Counted from the stretch's first letter, positions 13,601-24,906 are shown. The stretch is 64,000 nucleotides of DNA from Lampris incognitus (GCF_029633865.1 NC_079223.1:36425739-36489738), one strand, 5' to 3'. Translations and numbers: made by a program. The notes: generated from the letters alone by a model not told the origin.

Positions 13601-16600
13601 TTTTTAGCTGTTTTTCTTAAATTACAATCATTTTCTCATGTACACTGACCATTTCTCACATTCATGTAACTACTACTACTACTTTCGGCTGCTCCCGTTA
13701 GGGGTCGCCACAGCGGATCATCCGTTTCCATTTCTTCCTGTCTTCTGCGTCTTCCTCTGTCACACCAGCCACCTGCATGTCTTCCCTCACCACATCCATA
13801 AACCTCCTCTTTGGCCTTCCTCTTCTCCTCTTCCCTGGCAGCCCCATATTCAGCATCCTTCTCCCAATACACTCAGCATCTCTCCTCCACACATGTCCAA
13901 GCCATCTCAATCTTGCCTCTCTTGCTTTGTCTCCAAACCGTCCAACCTCAGCGGTCCCTCTAATATAATCGTTCCTAATCCTGTCCTTCTTCGTTACTCC
14001 CAGTGAAAATCTTAGCATCTTCAACTCTGCCACCTCCAGCTCCGCCTCCTGTCTTTTCGTCAGTTCCACTGTCTCCAAACCATATAACATAGCTGGTCTC
14101 ACAACCATCTTGTAAACTTTCCCTTTAACTCTTGCTGATACCCTTCTGTCGCAAATCACTCCTGACACACTTCTTCACCCACTCCAACCTGCCTGCACTC
14201 TCTTTTTCACCTCTCTACTGCACTCCCCGTTACTTTAGACAGTTGACCCCAAGTATTTAAACTCAAATGCCTTTGTCACCTCCACTCCTTGCATCCTGAC
14301 CATTCCACTGTCCTCTCTCTCATTCACGCATAGGTATTCCGTCTTGCTCCTACTGACTTTCATTCCTCTTCTCTCCAGTGCATACCTCCACCTCTCCAGG
14401 CTCTCCTCAACCTGCACCCTACTCTCGCTACAGATCACAATGTCATCCGCAAACATCATCGTCCATGGAGACTCCTGCCTGATCTTGTCCGTCAACCTGT
14501 CCATCACCATTGCAAACAAGAAAGGGCTAAGAGCCGATCCTTGATGTAATCCCACCTCCACCTTGAACCCATCTGTCATTCCAACTGCACACCTCACCAT
14601 TGTCACACTTCCCTCATACGTATCCTGCACCACTCCTACATACTTCTCTGCAACTCCTGACTTCCTCATACAATACCACACCTCCTCTCTCGGCACTCTG
14701 TCATAAGCTTTCTCTAAATCTACAAAGTCACAATGCAACTCTTTCTGGCCTTCTCTATACTTCTCAATCAACATTCTCAAAGCAAACATCGCATCTGTGG
14801 TGCTCTTTCGTGGCATGAAACCATACTGCTGCTCGCTGATCGTCACCTCTCCTCTTAACCTAGCTTCTATTACTCTTTCCCAAATCTTCATGCTGTGGCT
14901 GATCAACTTTATACCTCTGTAGTTGTTACAGTTCTGCACATCGCCCTTGTTCTTGAAAATCGGTACCAGTATGCTTCTTCTCCACTCCTCAGGCATCCTC
15001 TCACTTTCCAGGATTGTGTTAAACAATCTAGTTAAAAACTCCACTGCCATCTCTCCTAAACATCTCCATGCCTCCACAGGTATGTCATCAGGACCAACTG
15101 CCTTTCCTCTCTTCATCCTCTTCATAGCTGCCCTCACTTCCTCCTTGCTAATCCGCTGAACTTCCTGATTCACTATCCCTACATCATCCAACCTTCTCTC
15201 TCTCTCATTTTCTTCATTCATCAGCCCCTCAAAGTATTCCTTCCACCTTCTTAGCACACTCTCCTCGCTTGTCAGCACATTTCCAGCTCTATCCTTGATC
15301 GCCCTAACTTGCTGTACATCCTTTGCAGCTTGGTCCCTCTGTCTAGCCAATCAGTACAAGTCCTTTTCTCCTTCCTTAGTGTCTAATCTGTCATACAACT
15401 CACCATACGCCTTTTCCTTTGCCTTTGCCACCTCTCTCTTTGCTTTACGCTGCATCTCCTTGTACTCCTGTCTACTTTCTTCATCTCTCTTACTATCCCA
15501 CTTGTTCTTTGCCAACCTTTTCCTCTGTATAATTTGCTGTACTTCCTCATTCCACCACCAAGTCTCCTTGTCTTCCTTGCTCTGTCCTGATGACACACCA
15601 AGTACCTTCCTAGCTGTCTCCCTCACTATTTCTGCAGTGGTTTTCCAGCCATCTGGCAACTCTTCACTATCACCCAGTGCCTGTCTTAACTCCTGCCTGA
15701 ACTCCACACAACAGTCTTCCTTCTTCAACTTCCACCATTTGATCTTCGGCTGTCTCTTCACTCGCTTCCTCTTCTTGGTCTCCAAAGTCATCCTACAGAC
15801 CACCATCCGATGCTGCCTAGCTACGTTCTCCCGTCACCACCTTGCAGTCTCCAATCCCTTTTAGATGGCGCCTTCTACATAAGATATAGTCCACCTGTGT
15901 GCACTTTCCTCCACTCTTGTACGTCACCCTGTGTTCCTCCCTCTTCTTGAAATATGTATTCACCACAGCCATTTCCATCCTTTTCGCAAAATCGACCACC
16001 ATCTGTCCTTCCACATTTCTCTTCTTGACTCCATACCTTCCCATCACCTCCTCATCACCTCTGTTCCCTTCACCAACATGTCCATTGAAGTCCGCTCCAA
16101 TCACCACTCTCCTCTTTGGGTACCCTCTCCACCATGTCGTCCAACTCACTCCAGAATTCTTCTTTTTCATCCATCTCACACCCAACTTGCGGGGCATATG
16201 CGCTGATAACATTCAGCAATAAACCTTCAATTTCCAGCTTCATACTCATCCCTCTGTCTGACACTCTCTTCACCTCCAGCACGCTCTTGACATACTCTTC
16301 CTTCAGAATTACCCCTACCCCATTACTCCTCCCATTCACACCATGGTAGAAGAGTTTGAACCCACCTCCGATACTCCTGGCCTTACTCCCCTTCCACCTG
16401 GTCTCTTGCACACACAGTATGCCTACCTTTCTTCTTTCCATCATGTCAGCCAGCTCTCTCCCTTTACCAGTCATAGTGCCAACATTCAAAGTTCCAACTC
16501 TCACCTCCACATGCCTACCCTTCCTCCTCTCTAGCTGCCTCTGGACATGCTTTCCCCCTCTCCTTCTCCTTCGCCCAACAGTAGCATAGTTTCCACCGAC

Positions 16601-19600
16601 ACCCTGCTGGTTAACAGTACCGGTGGCGGTCGTTGGTAACCCGGGCCTCGACCGATCCGGTATGTAAGTCTTATTTATGATCCACATATTTGATTTGGCA
16701 AAGACTTTATGCCGGATGCCCTTCCTGACGCAACCCTCCCCATTTGTCCGGGCTTGGGACCGGCACTAAGGATGCACTGGCTTGTGCATCCTCAGTGGCT
16801 TCATGTAAGGTAACACTTAAAAAATATCACATAAATCTCAGACTGTTATTGTTCTTATGAGCAAAAATACTTCCCTCTTCATATGAAATGTGTTAATTAA
16901 ATTAAAAATGCATAATTTTTGGTTAAAATATACAATATATATATATATATACAATTATATGAGAAAATGATTGTAATTTAACAAAAACAGCTAAAAATAT
17001 ACAAATTGTATATTTATTATTTAATTGTATTTTGCTTCATGCTAACGAGTACAGTTCAATCAGTGGCTTCAGACACTGAAAACATTACTGACAAGTTTTA
17101 TTATGCCTCCTTGTCCCCTTTGCATGTTGTGGACTCAAACTTAACACTTTCTATGGAATGACCCAAATGCTAGCTAGATGGCAAGACTGTGTAACCTACT
17201 ATGAAATGGCAAAGAAAGTATGAGCTGCTTTTGGTTACAGTCGATTTGAGTTTTGATGGCATCCTAGGGGAAACAGGTTAAAAACATACACAGTTGGCTA
17301 GCTATGTCTTACCTTTACCATTATGAGGTACATTTTGTATGCTTTTAGGTCAGCACCTGTGTATGGGGACACTCCGTTGGTAACATAGTGGTACAGATCG
17401 TGTGGATTGAACTCGGGCAGACTGGACGATTTTGCTAGATCCGTGAACACATCGGTAGGAAGAAGGTACGGGTCGGTAGCTAACCATGCTATCGCTAGCT
17501 TCTCCACATATCACTCTTTGTGCCGTCCTACAAGGTGACTCACTTCACAGGACAACTCCACAACATTACTCTGACTATTGGTAGCCATCACTTAAATTTA
17601 AACTATAATAGCTACTCATCCGTCACAATATTTTGTTTGTTTTTGTTGTTCGCTTTTGAATTTCCCGGTCTATCACTTCCTGCTGTCTGTCATGGCGTTC
17701 ATATTCCCCGCGAGTGGGACGTGACATCACGTGCAAAGGGTCAATAGTCCACGAGCTTAATCCAATGAAAGCTTTTAGTTCATTCATAGACAACCATAGA
17801 CGCTTTGCACTTTGGTCACAGTACAGTCCCTGAGGTTGGTAAGCATGTCCATGTCAAATAAAGAAAGCTGTGGAGCTGAATAGAAATTTTTTGTTTTGGC
17901 ATAATCAGTTGGAGCTGTCTGCATTTGAATAGTATGCGAATGCAGCCTACCTGGTCCTGCACTGACTGTCTGCTCAACTCAAATCATGCCGTCTCGCACC
18001 ATCTCATGTTTCATCTCATTTTTCAACGATCTATCATCGTCATCACACTATTGTTCGAGGGGCATATCAAGTATAATTTGTATGAAGCTAGTTTCAATAG
18101 CTGGCAATTTAGACCACTGGCACTTACAGTTAGAATGAAGAGGCCATTCAGCATTTCAATACTGTGTTGAAGGAGAGCAGACGCATTCACACTTAGGGAC
18201 CAGTGCATAATTAACGTATTGTCTGGCTGACATGGTCATCAATAGTCAAAGTCAATCTACCGTAATTTTAAGAACACATGCATTTAAATCACAAATGTTT
18301 TCAAAAGTCATGGAAGATTGAGTCTCTTGCATTTTTCGTTTTAAAGATTTTTTTTTAAGGGCCTGCATACAATAATTTGTGTTTTGGTGCAAGTCAAAAC
18401 AGAGGAACATGTTGGACATGGAGCATGATCGCCCCAGACTTTGAAACCCTATCAGGTGTGAAGAACATCCCCAAATATCTCATCAGCTTCCCCAAATGCC
18501 TGTTAAGTGGAGACAGCCCATTTGGTAGGCCTACTCAGAGATATTATCATTGGTGTAAACAGTTATGATTATCATTTTATTCATATTCACCAGGATCAGC
18601 AGCATGCAGTTGTGATGTTCATGCTTATCAGTTTATCAATCAGGATCAGTTTGCTACTGCTAGAGTAATGCGCTGTGAATGCAGGGATGAAAATATTTGC
18701 TTATTTAATGTTAAAAAAAAAGGTCATGATGATGTTGTGTTTACTAGCCTATCCCCCCGTTTTCTCCCCAATTGTACTTGGCCAAATACCCCACTCTTCT
18801 GAGCCATCCCAGTCACTGCTCCACCCCCTCTGCTGATCCAGGGAGGGCTGCAGACTATGACATATTTCCTCCAATACATGTGGAGTCGCCAACTGCTTCT
18901 TTTCACCTGACAGTGAGGAGTATCGCCAAGGGATGTAGCGAGTGGGAGGATCACGCTATTTCCCCTCCCCCCTGAACAGGCACCCTGACCGACCAGAGGA
19001 GGCGCTAGTGCAGTGACCAGGACACATACCCACAGCCGGCTTCCCACCCGCAGACATGGCTAATTGTGTTTGTAGGGATGTCCGACCAAACTGGAGGTAA
19101 CACGGAGATTCAAACCAGCGATCCCTGTTTTGTTAGGCAACAGAATAGACCGCTACGCCACCCGGATGCCCCTACTAGCCCATTTCGGAGAAATAAATTT
19201 GCTTGGTTTTGAATTCTATAAAAGTGGGTTGCGACTTAATGACCACAGGAAAATGTGGGTCTCAAGTCCAGACCAGTTGAGAACCACTGCTCTAGGTAGC
19301 AGTCAAAATAGGAAGCGTATTCTTGTCGCTGCCCAATATGAGTCAACCCTAGATATGAGTCGTGTATGAGCGAGCATAAACGGTTTATCCAGCTTTATTA
19401 TATTATGAAAAAAAAGACAGGGTTAGGGTAAGGCCAAAATTGTTGCACAGTAAACCTTTTCTTTCTGGAAAGCGCAAGTTCATATTAGACTTGGTCCAAT
19501 TCATGCAAGGGTCCGCCTAGGAGGCTGAACATTCAAAGCCTGACAGGCAAAATGTTTTCATTATGTAGATTTTTTAGCTGGAGCACTGCATATTAATTTA

Positions 19601-22600
19601 TTTTTCCATATTTCCGTTCAAGCGCAAAAGTCTTATAATGGCAGGAAAAACACTTAGTTTTTTTTTCTGTATGCGTGTGCATGTATCTGTCCGCTGCTTA
19701 TCTCGCATACTACTGGGTCTGCCAGCCTAATAATTTTTTGCAGTTATGACTGTATGATCAAAGACCTCTCATAGTTGTAGTGATTCAAAACCTTTGAAAA
19801 ACCCATTTTATAGTACAATTGAGTGCTCACTCCCCAGATGTTTTTCGCCTAAGTCCAAGCACGGCACAGCACGCAGGCAGTGCCTCCTCATTTTCCCTTC
19901 TCCCAGTAGGCGAAAAAAGGTGTAGTGTGTCACCAAGTCCGAGAACCGGAGAAGGGCCGATATGCCTGGCAGGGATCTGCACTGTACTGAGTGCACTCTT
20001 CTAGTTAGAGATTGTAAAGTTAACCATCTCCAGTTCCGGTTACCAGCCGGTTACCACCATGAGCTGGCGGTTTGTGTGTTGCTCTGCTTGCCTTTAACTT
20101 AACTTTTAACAACTCCTTGTGACCATCGGATTATTTAATTGATTTTATGGTTTTGCCTGTACCATTTTATGGATTTTTACCGATAATCGATTGTTGCACT
20201 GACTTGATCGGACCAAAGCCTCAGACTGTCCTCTTCTGTAGTGCTGGTGCTGTATGTGGTGAGAACTGTGTAGACGCAACCCTCAGCTAGCACAGCTAAT
20301 GGCTAAATCCCTCCCCCCTCCACACGGACTGCTTAAAAGCAAAAAGTGACACTAATAACCTCAAGGATGTTGGGGCGGCCCAGTGGCCCAGTGGTTAGCA
20401 TTGTTGCCTCACAGCAAGAAGATCCTGAGTTGGAACCCCAGGCCGTCCCAGGTCCTTTCAGTGTGGAGTTTGCATGTTTTTCCCGTGTCTGCGTGGGTTT
20501 CCGCCAGGTGCTCCACTTTCCTCCCACCATCAAAAAGACATGCATGTTAGGGTTAATACTCCTGTCTGTACCCCTGACCAAGGCAATGGAAATAAGAACT
20601 GGACTTGGTCCCCAGGCACTGCAGTTGCCCACTGCTCCTATACAATAGGGTGGGTTAAATGCAGAGAACAAATTTCACTGTAATCGAACAACTGTACAAT
20701 GACAAAATAACGCGGCTTTCTTCTCATCACTGCAGCTTTCAACACCATCAACCATACCATTTTTCTCTCCCACTTTGAATCCTCCCTCAACATCACCGGT
20801 ACTGACCTCTCCTGACTTAAGTTGTATCTCACAAACAGAAAACAGTTCATTGGCATCCACAATTGCATCTCCTCCACTGCTTCTCTGTCCCACGGCATCA
20901 CTCAGGGTTCAGTGCTTGGTCCTCTCCTATTCCTCCTTTACATGCTACCCCTTGGTAACATCATACATCATCATGGTCTCCACTTAAACTGTTATGGCGA
21001 TGACGTCCAGCTCTACATCTCTACTGAATCCATAACCACTGCAACTCTCTCTGCTCTGACCAACTGCCTCACTGGAATTAAATCACGGACACAAGCCAAC
21101 TTCCTCAAACTAAACTGTAATAAATCCGACATGATCATCATTGGTACCAAATCCCTTACCAAAACCACTCACAATGTCTACCTCACCTTCGATAACGCCC
21201 TTCTGTCTTACTACACACACATCCACAACCTTGGGAGTCTTTGGAACCTTAGAATTTCAACAGCAACCTTTCCTTTGAACACCAAGTCACTCAAATCACC
21301 AGAACTGCCTTTTTCCACCTAAAAAACATCTCTGCCCATCACTCACCTTCTCTGCTGCCGAAACTTTGATTCATGCCTTCATCACATCCAGAATTGACTA
21401 CTGCAACAGCATTCTCTACAGCTTATCATCCAAAGTCCTAAACAAACTCCAGTAAGTTCAGAACTCTGCTGCTTGCCTGCTCACTCACTCCTGCTCCCGT
21501 GACCACATCCCCCCTGTACTGAAGAACCTCCACTAGCTCCCTGTCCCATAACAGATCCAATTCAAAGTCCTTCTCCCCACTCACAAAGCCCTCCATAACC
21601 AGGCCCCCTCCAACTTCACCGATCTGCTCCACTTCCATACTCCCTCCCACAGCCTCCGCTCCTCTGATGCCAACCACCTGTCTCCTCGACTCAGGACCAA
21701 GCACCGGACATGGGGCGACACCAATCACCAATCTGTCTATGTTCAAATCATTAATTTCAGAACTGTTTTAAATGTTTGATTAATGTTGCGTGCTATGTAT
21801 TTTTGGTGTATTGCTTTTATAATCATTTTAATTTGTGTAACGTGTCTTTGAGTTCCCTGAAAAGTGCTCTATAAATTATTATTATTATAAGTAACACTAG
21901 CTCAAATTTTTTCCCCTATCCCTTTAATCCAACACTCATCATCCTTGAAGATAATGTAGTTAGTTGTGTGGACTACCTCGAACAGAACAAGCTGTGTTTC
22001 CCATCCAAACATTGCAAGGAGAAAGTCTAAGTAATCGGGTTAGAATTCCATAGCAGCGAGTCGTATACTAGTATGGCAAATTTGGTGTGTGTGGCATAAA
22101 CAAAGGTATGACCCACAGAACAGCAGGATAGGCAATGTCCAAAATAAGACCAAGATTCTGCCCACATAGCATCTTATTAAAGGAAGGTACACAATCTCTG
22201 TAACTTAGTGAAAAAATGGAAGAACCTATTTATTCTTGCAAAGATTGTGATGGGTTCATCCATACCTGTTTTGCAAGGGATGTTTGATATACTGCTCAGA
22301 ACTCGCAACCACTGGGCTTTCAGTTTGGGGTTCTTCAGCATCAACTACTTTCTGTAAAAGAGGACAAAATCAATCAAACATAAAAGGTAAAATTATTTAT
22401 AAATGCATTATAATTAATCTATATCAAGTAAGAAAGCTATTCCGTTGGTTAATTAACTTAATCAGACTTTTGTGGAATGAGATACCCAACCTTGATAAAC
22501 CAGTTTAAGTTAGCAACTTGAGAAATGCAAAGTTCACTAGCTCAGGGTTGCAAACTCTCACACTTCTGGCGTGTGACATGCTTTCACCTTCAGCCTCATG

Positions 22601-24437
22601 CTCTCATGCTGCCCAAACAATTCTCATGCCAAAACACTGTGACAGCAAGAGGTGAACAGATGAAAGTATTATGGTCAAAGTCTTTCTGGTGTAGTATTGG
22701 TTAAACCAAGTGAACGACTTTGACTCTAGAAGATAGCCGAGTATTCGAAAACCTCGTGTTTCATATGGGTGTTTCCATGGAGCTGCATCTTCACTCTGAT
22801 TTTCTGATTGGTGTGCGATGCTTATCTCTGTTAATCACACAGCTGCTCAAGTTCACAGCCAGGAGCCCAGAAAGTGTTTAAGCAAGCCAGGCACATTCCA
22901 ACTAACCTGGCATGAACCAAACCAAAGTAAGTGACGAAGACAGCTATCATTCATGGATTAATAAATTAACAAACCCAGGGTGTTTTTTAATATTTGTTTT
23001 GAATAAATGCTCAAAGTTTCAGAGTAAGTTTAAGCTAGTTTAAGCTATGTAAACCACTAGCTAGCTTACATTTGTTGTCTAATGTTAAGTGCACGACAGA
23101 GAGAAGAATGAAAACAACTTTAAACAAGCACATTCGGGTTTTTTTTGGTGGCACAGCTTGTTCTATGCCTACCTCAGTCTAATGCGGATGCAGAACGAGT
23201 CATCTCAACAATTGGCCTGAACAAAACAGAGTGTAGAAACAGTCCTGCACTAGATGGGACACCATCGTCCATTATGCGCATCAAAGGTAATCAGATGGAA
23301 CCATACGAACTGCGGGTAGAAATGATTATCAAGTCCAAGTCTGCCTCTTATAGTTGTATTAGGCCAAAATACCCCCCCCCCGCTTTCATCTATTGGCTAT
23401 ATGTCTGGAGTAGGTTAGGTTCTTGTGTTCCTTTTTTTTTTATTTCTGCTTCTTGCGACCCTTCTAATTCTCCTCTTTCTCTGAATTCTTGTTAATGATT
23501 TTTTTAACTTGTGAACATTCAATAAAAAGTTAAAGTTTTGATATTGGAGACATGTCTTACTTTCATTAGTGAATGAACCTGTGTGCCCTTTATTGAGTAT
23601 GTCTAATATTGTGAGTGGAAGTCCCGGGGTGGCGTACTCAGGCTACATAGCCTTAAATCTTAGACCTAAGCTGCCACTCCCGCCACACGTGTAAGTTGCA
23701 TACTTTTTTAAACCCTGATGGTGAATTGAGTGCACGTATGTGCACGTGAGTCAGTGCGTGTACGCACGCACGTGATTAAGACCATGACATCAAAATCTCA
23801 CTCCAGCCAGGTACCCAAAGTTGGCAACCCTGATCTGGCTGCCTATCGATCGTTGACTACGGGGCCACTGATCGCTGCTAGTTTTTGACAAGACAGGTAG
23901 CTAACGAAGAGTCAGTTTGAGTTAGACACCCAAGCACTGACACAAACCTGGAAAAGACTAACTGGGAGAGCTAACCACGATTAGCATTAGTTTTAGCAGA
24001 TGTGCTAGCTAGCGGCGAGACACACGTGTCCATATGTCATGAATTTAAGTCATCAGTCTAATCGATCATGAGAATCTATAGTGTGTTCGACGCCAATCTC
24101 TAATAACTGATTCAGCATAAATAAAGATTAATATCAATTAGTGAGTTGAACACGACTCAACCGTATTCACTCAGTCCCTCCCTGCCAACAAAGTCAGGCA
24201 CTGCCACCCCCTGCCCATCACTTATGCTAACGTTAGCTATGGTTCACTCACACCGATTGATATGGGCATAAAATAAAAGAACAGGATAATTCGCCAAAAA
24301 TATCGTGCAACTGATTCCGAATAGACGAGTATATACGGCAAGATCGCCAAATGTGGTCAAGTTTCGTTCTCTCCGAGTGTGGTGGCCAAATTTACCCCTT
24401 CATCCACTGCCTCTCTTACCGGCTCCGATGTCGCCAT
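4636..24437 (-). CDS. eif4e: Eukaryotic translation initiation factor 4E (eIF4E; eif4e1c-like), complete
   Basis: Seven coding exons run from right to left: 24437-24420, 22351-22266, 9578-9483, 7029-6966, 5343-5230, 5107-4968 and 4750-4636. All have GT donors and AG acceptors, and they sum to 633 bases: 210 residues plus TGA. eIF4E binds the m7G cap of mRNA and joins eIF4G in eIF4F in the cytoplasm. Visible landmarks are the N-terminal HPLQNR, the cap-sandwich tryptophans in KSKSWTENL and PMWEDD, the eIF4G/4E-BP-binding surface at VEDFWALYNHI, the cap-phosphate basic patch RPKGDKIAIW, and the C-terminal serine phosphorylation region KSGSTTK. The length is normal for the family. GFGCDYCLFKDGIKPMW and the ending NMYSV differ from mammalian eIF4E and resemble what I recall of fish eif4e1c. 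Paralogue assignment is moderate; family assignment is near certain. Intron 2 is 12.7 kb and full of transposons. Confidence 0.96.
5344..6054. other. eif4e intron, no feature seen
   Basis: AT-rich intronic DNA between the 5230-5343 exon and the Tc1 relic. It ends in a short C/CA run near 6043-6064. Nothing further can be supported. Confidence 0.5.
6055..6915 (+). mobile_element. Tc1-like DNA transposon relic
   Basis: The ends are inverted copies: GATCAGCCAAAGCATTAAAA at 6065 and its counterpart TTAATGTTTTGGCTGAT ending at 6907. Between them is a broken Tc1 transposase in the plus direction, readable as GGSVMFGAMFCW, QVHPFLAMVFPDG, GFFQQDN and WPPNSPEFNPIKHLWD, with an in-frame stop and frameshifts. 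The second aspartate region (QQDN) survives. The expected catalytic Glu of the NPIEHLW motif is Lys here. The element is dead and sits in an eif4e intron. Confidence 0.88.
7030..7728. other. eif4e intron, no feature seen
   Basis: Intronic AT-rich DNA upstream of the 6966-7029 exon. I see no exon, RNA gene or complete repeat here. Confidence 0.45.
7729..7816. repeat. Short interspersed repeat fragment
   Basis: The stretch reads TTTGTTTATTTGTCAAATGC and continues through CAGTGGTTGCAGACATTGC to CAACGAAATGCTC. I recognise this as a common fish repeat tail by pattern only; no second copy was located in this window. Confidence 0.45.
7871..8265 (-). repeat. tRNA-derived SINE, copy 1 of 5
   Basis: The minus strand starts with a tRNA-like head (TAGCGTAGCGGTC near the start and a TTCGAAT-containing B-box-like block) and runs about 400 bases to a tail reading CAATTGGGGAGAAAA. 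The same sequence occurs at 11773-12203, 18753-19172, 32349-32788 and 33698-34143. This copy lies in an eif4e intron. Confidence 0.88.
8266..9482. other. eif4e intron, no gene seen
   Basis: Intronic sequence with an oligo(A) run near 8392-8406 and a GAGCAGTGGCGGTTGATGC block at 8484 that may be the end of an old transposon. No matching second end was found. Confidence 0.4.
9579..10473. other. eif4e intron 2, low-complexity only
   Basis: Intronic DNA with a C-run at about 10199-10211 followed by a short CA run. No exon or complete repeat can be supported. Confidence 0.4.
10474..10646 (+). repeat. Short tRNA-derived SINE with target-site duplication
   Basis: The 173-bp unit contains the B-box-like GGGTTAGAATCC, a TGCATGTCATCCCCTCTTTC segment and an A-rich 3' tail. 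It is bracketed by the 14-bp direct repeat AAAGCCTTCGATGG at 10460-10473 and 10647-10660, the target-site duplication expected of LINE-mobilised SINEs. It sits in intron 2 of eif4e. Confidence 0.85.
10726..11265 (-). mobile_element. TIR-bounded DNA element with a relic N-terminal transposon domain
   Basis: GGTAGAACGAGTAGGATTTT at 10727 recurs inverted near 11245-11264. The minus strand between them encodes a piece reading KRCKYNETKHQVDKARTK, then TRVNLGLAFTFWRALK, a basic motif I associate with multi-copy fish transposon proteins. There is no complete open frame. The superfamily is undetermined; TTAA occurs beside the right end only. Confidence 0.65.
11266..11772. other. eif4e intron 2, nothing seen
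   Basis: AT-rich intronic DNA; no feature can be supported. Confidence 0.4.
11773..12203 (+). repeat. tRNA-derived SINE, copy 2 of 5, with target-site duplication
   Basis: Same family as 7871-8265, here on the plus strand. The head reads GGGTGGCGTAGCAGTC and the tail ends in a G-run. It is flanked by GATTACTGAAAATA (11759-11772) and GATTACCGAAAATA (12204-12217), one mismatch in 14. Confidence 0.9.
12204..12867. other. eif4e intron 2, nothing seen
   Basis: AT-rich intronic sequence up to the left arm of the large palindrome. No feature supported beyond the SINE duplication at its left edge. Confidence 0.4.
12868..13639 (+). mobile_element. Left arm of a large palindrome, with transposon-type exon
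   Basis: This 772-bp arm is an inverted copy of 16959-17697. It carries an open frame in 13032-13301 including PEFNPHDLYHYVTNGVSPYT and KAYKSLDAYQFF. I recall this segment from the N-terminal region of multi-copy fish proteins that also have a YqaJ-type nuclease domain. Just upstream, ATGGCTACCAATAGTCAG at 12977 starts a short frame that runs into GTGAGT. The coding piece is only a fragment; no nuclease domain follows. Confidence 0.72.
13671..16799 (-). mobile_element. RTE-clade LINE, near full length, inactivated
   Basis: The minus strand reads an AP-endonuclease (GTLNVGTMTG, LCVQETRW, VIGADFNGHVGEG, QVDYILCRRR), then a reverse transcriptase (YRGIKLISHSMKIWERVIE, QYGFMPRKSTTDAMFALR, HQGSALSPFLFAM, MMFADDIVICSE) and a C-terminal RWLGHVWRRD region. 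The catalytic FADD is intact. The frame is broken by a frameshift near 16.1 kb and by several stops, including TGA near 15351 and TAA near 14235. The 3' end is a (TAG)n tail at 13671-13682. The 9-bp duplication TTCATGTAA at 13662-13670 and 16800-16808 marks the insertion. It sits in the loop of the palindrome. Confidence 0.93.
16959..17697 (-). mobile_element. Right arm of the large palindrome
   Basis: Inverted copy of 12868-13639. On the minus strand it encodes the same PEFNPHDLYHYVTNG-containing peptide. It has an in-frame deletion of about 24 codons relative to the left arm (KAYK joins directly to MYLIM). It keeps about 45 bases, near 17.48-17.53 kb, that the left arm lacks. Each arm therefore has its own deletion. 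Confidence 0.72.
17698..18752. other. eif4e intron 2, nothing seen
   Basis: Unique-looking intronic DNA; no exon or repeat can be supported. Confidence 0.4.
18753..19172 (-). repeat. tRNA-derived SINE, copy 3 of 5, with target-site duplication
   Basis: Same family as 7871-8265. It is flanked by TACTAGCCTAT (18742-18752) and TACTAGCCCAT (19173-19183). Confidence 0.9.
19173..20367. other. eif4e intron 2, nothing seen
   Basis: Intronic sequence with no supported feature. Confidence 0.4.
20368..20708 (+). repeat. tRNA-SINE-like repeat, second family
   Basis: The start reads GGCCCAGTGGTTAGCATTG with a TTGGAACCCC B-box-like block. A middle portion (TGGAGTTTGCATG, GTCTGCGTGGGTTTCC) is shared with 26372-26735. 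The tail reads GGGTTAAATGCAGAGAAC and is shared with 59163-59330. Its 3' end abuts the L2 fragment. Confidence 0.75.
20709..21893 (+). mobile_element. L2-type LINE fragment (reverse transcriptase, broken)
   Basis: Reverse-transcriptase motifs can be read with interruptions: AAFNTINHTIFLSHFESSL, then GITQGSVLGPLLFLLYMLPL and a degraded YADD-type box read as CYGDDVQLYIST. The 3' end has the tail characteristic of L2 elements, AAAAGTGCTCTATAAATTA followed by (TTA)n. The 5' end is truncated, and stops and frameshifts are present. Confidence 0.85.
22543..23832 (+). mobile_element. hAT DNA transposon, internally deleted
   Basis: The terminal inverted repeats are CAGGGTTGCAAACT at 22543 and its inverse AGTTGGCAACCCTG-like end at 23832. 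Flanking octamers CACTAGCT and ATCTGGCT match at five of eight positions, consistent with a decayed 8-bp hAT duplication. Inside, 23145-23300 (+) encodes CLPQSNADAERVISTIGLNK, resembling the C-terminal dimerisation region of hAT transposases. The rest of the transposase is missing. It lies in eif4e intron 1. Confidence 0.75.
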
Positions 24438-24484
24438 CTTGACAGCAGAAATTCTCTGTCCGTTCAGCGCTGCTGCGTCACAAG

Positions 24485-24519
24485 CCATCCGCGCACACTC
24501 CTACGGAAGCCTTTATATG
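24485..24519 (-). promoter_or_regulatory. Candidate eif4e core promoter (TATA-like)
   Basis: On the minus strand CCATATAAAG lies at about 24520-24511, some 75 bases upstream of the eif4e ATG. A start site about 25-30 bases downstream would leave a short CpG-containing leader of roughly 50 bases before AAGATGGCG, a good Kozak context. Inferred from spacing only. Confidence 0.4.
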
Positions 24520-24906
24520 GCAAACATACCACTTTACGTGAAGGAAAGGAGAAAAGCTATCTATAAGAAAACTGGGTGTCACAATGCAGGTCTATACTGG
24601 CGAACGACTATACACACAGAAATACACGGACCCGAGAGTGTACCTCTAGGTGGTTTGAACACAGCTGCAATATGAATGGACATCTCTTTTACTCCCCGTC
24701 CGATCAGTTTTTAAATCTCATGATTAAAAGATGACGCTCTATGAAATGGCTTCACCAAAGATAGGCCACTATCAGCCCCACAACGGTGCTAGTGTGAGAA
24801 TGTTAATCAGCGGCAGTGTTTACACATGACATCAACCGGATCCCGACAAACAAAAGGATATATGCGAAGTACTGATCGGAAGAGTACAACACAAAAGCAC
24901 ATTTAC

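Noticed and set aside
15295-15864. 189-codon plus-strand open frame
   Set aside because: Exact antisense of the RTE LINE coding region; Ser/Leu/Cys-rich composition is the shadow of a Lys/Glu-rich protein.
23145-23495. Host gene encoding the SNADAERV-containing peptide
   Set aside because: The frame lies inside terminal inverted repeats of a hAT element, lacks the rest of any protein and ends in AT-rich sequence; it is a transposase remnant.
24379-24675. 98-codon plus-strand open frame across the eif4e start
   Set aside because: Antisense to eif4e exon 1 and its leader; no family resemblance.
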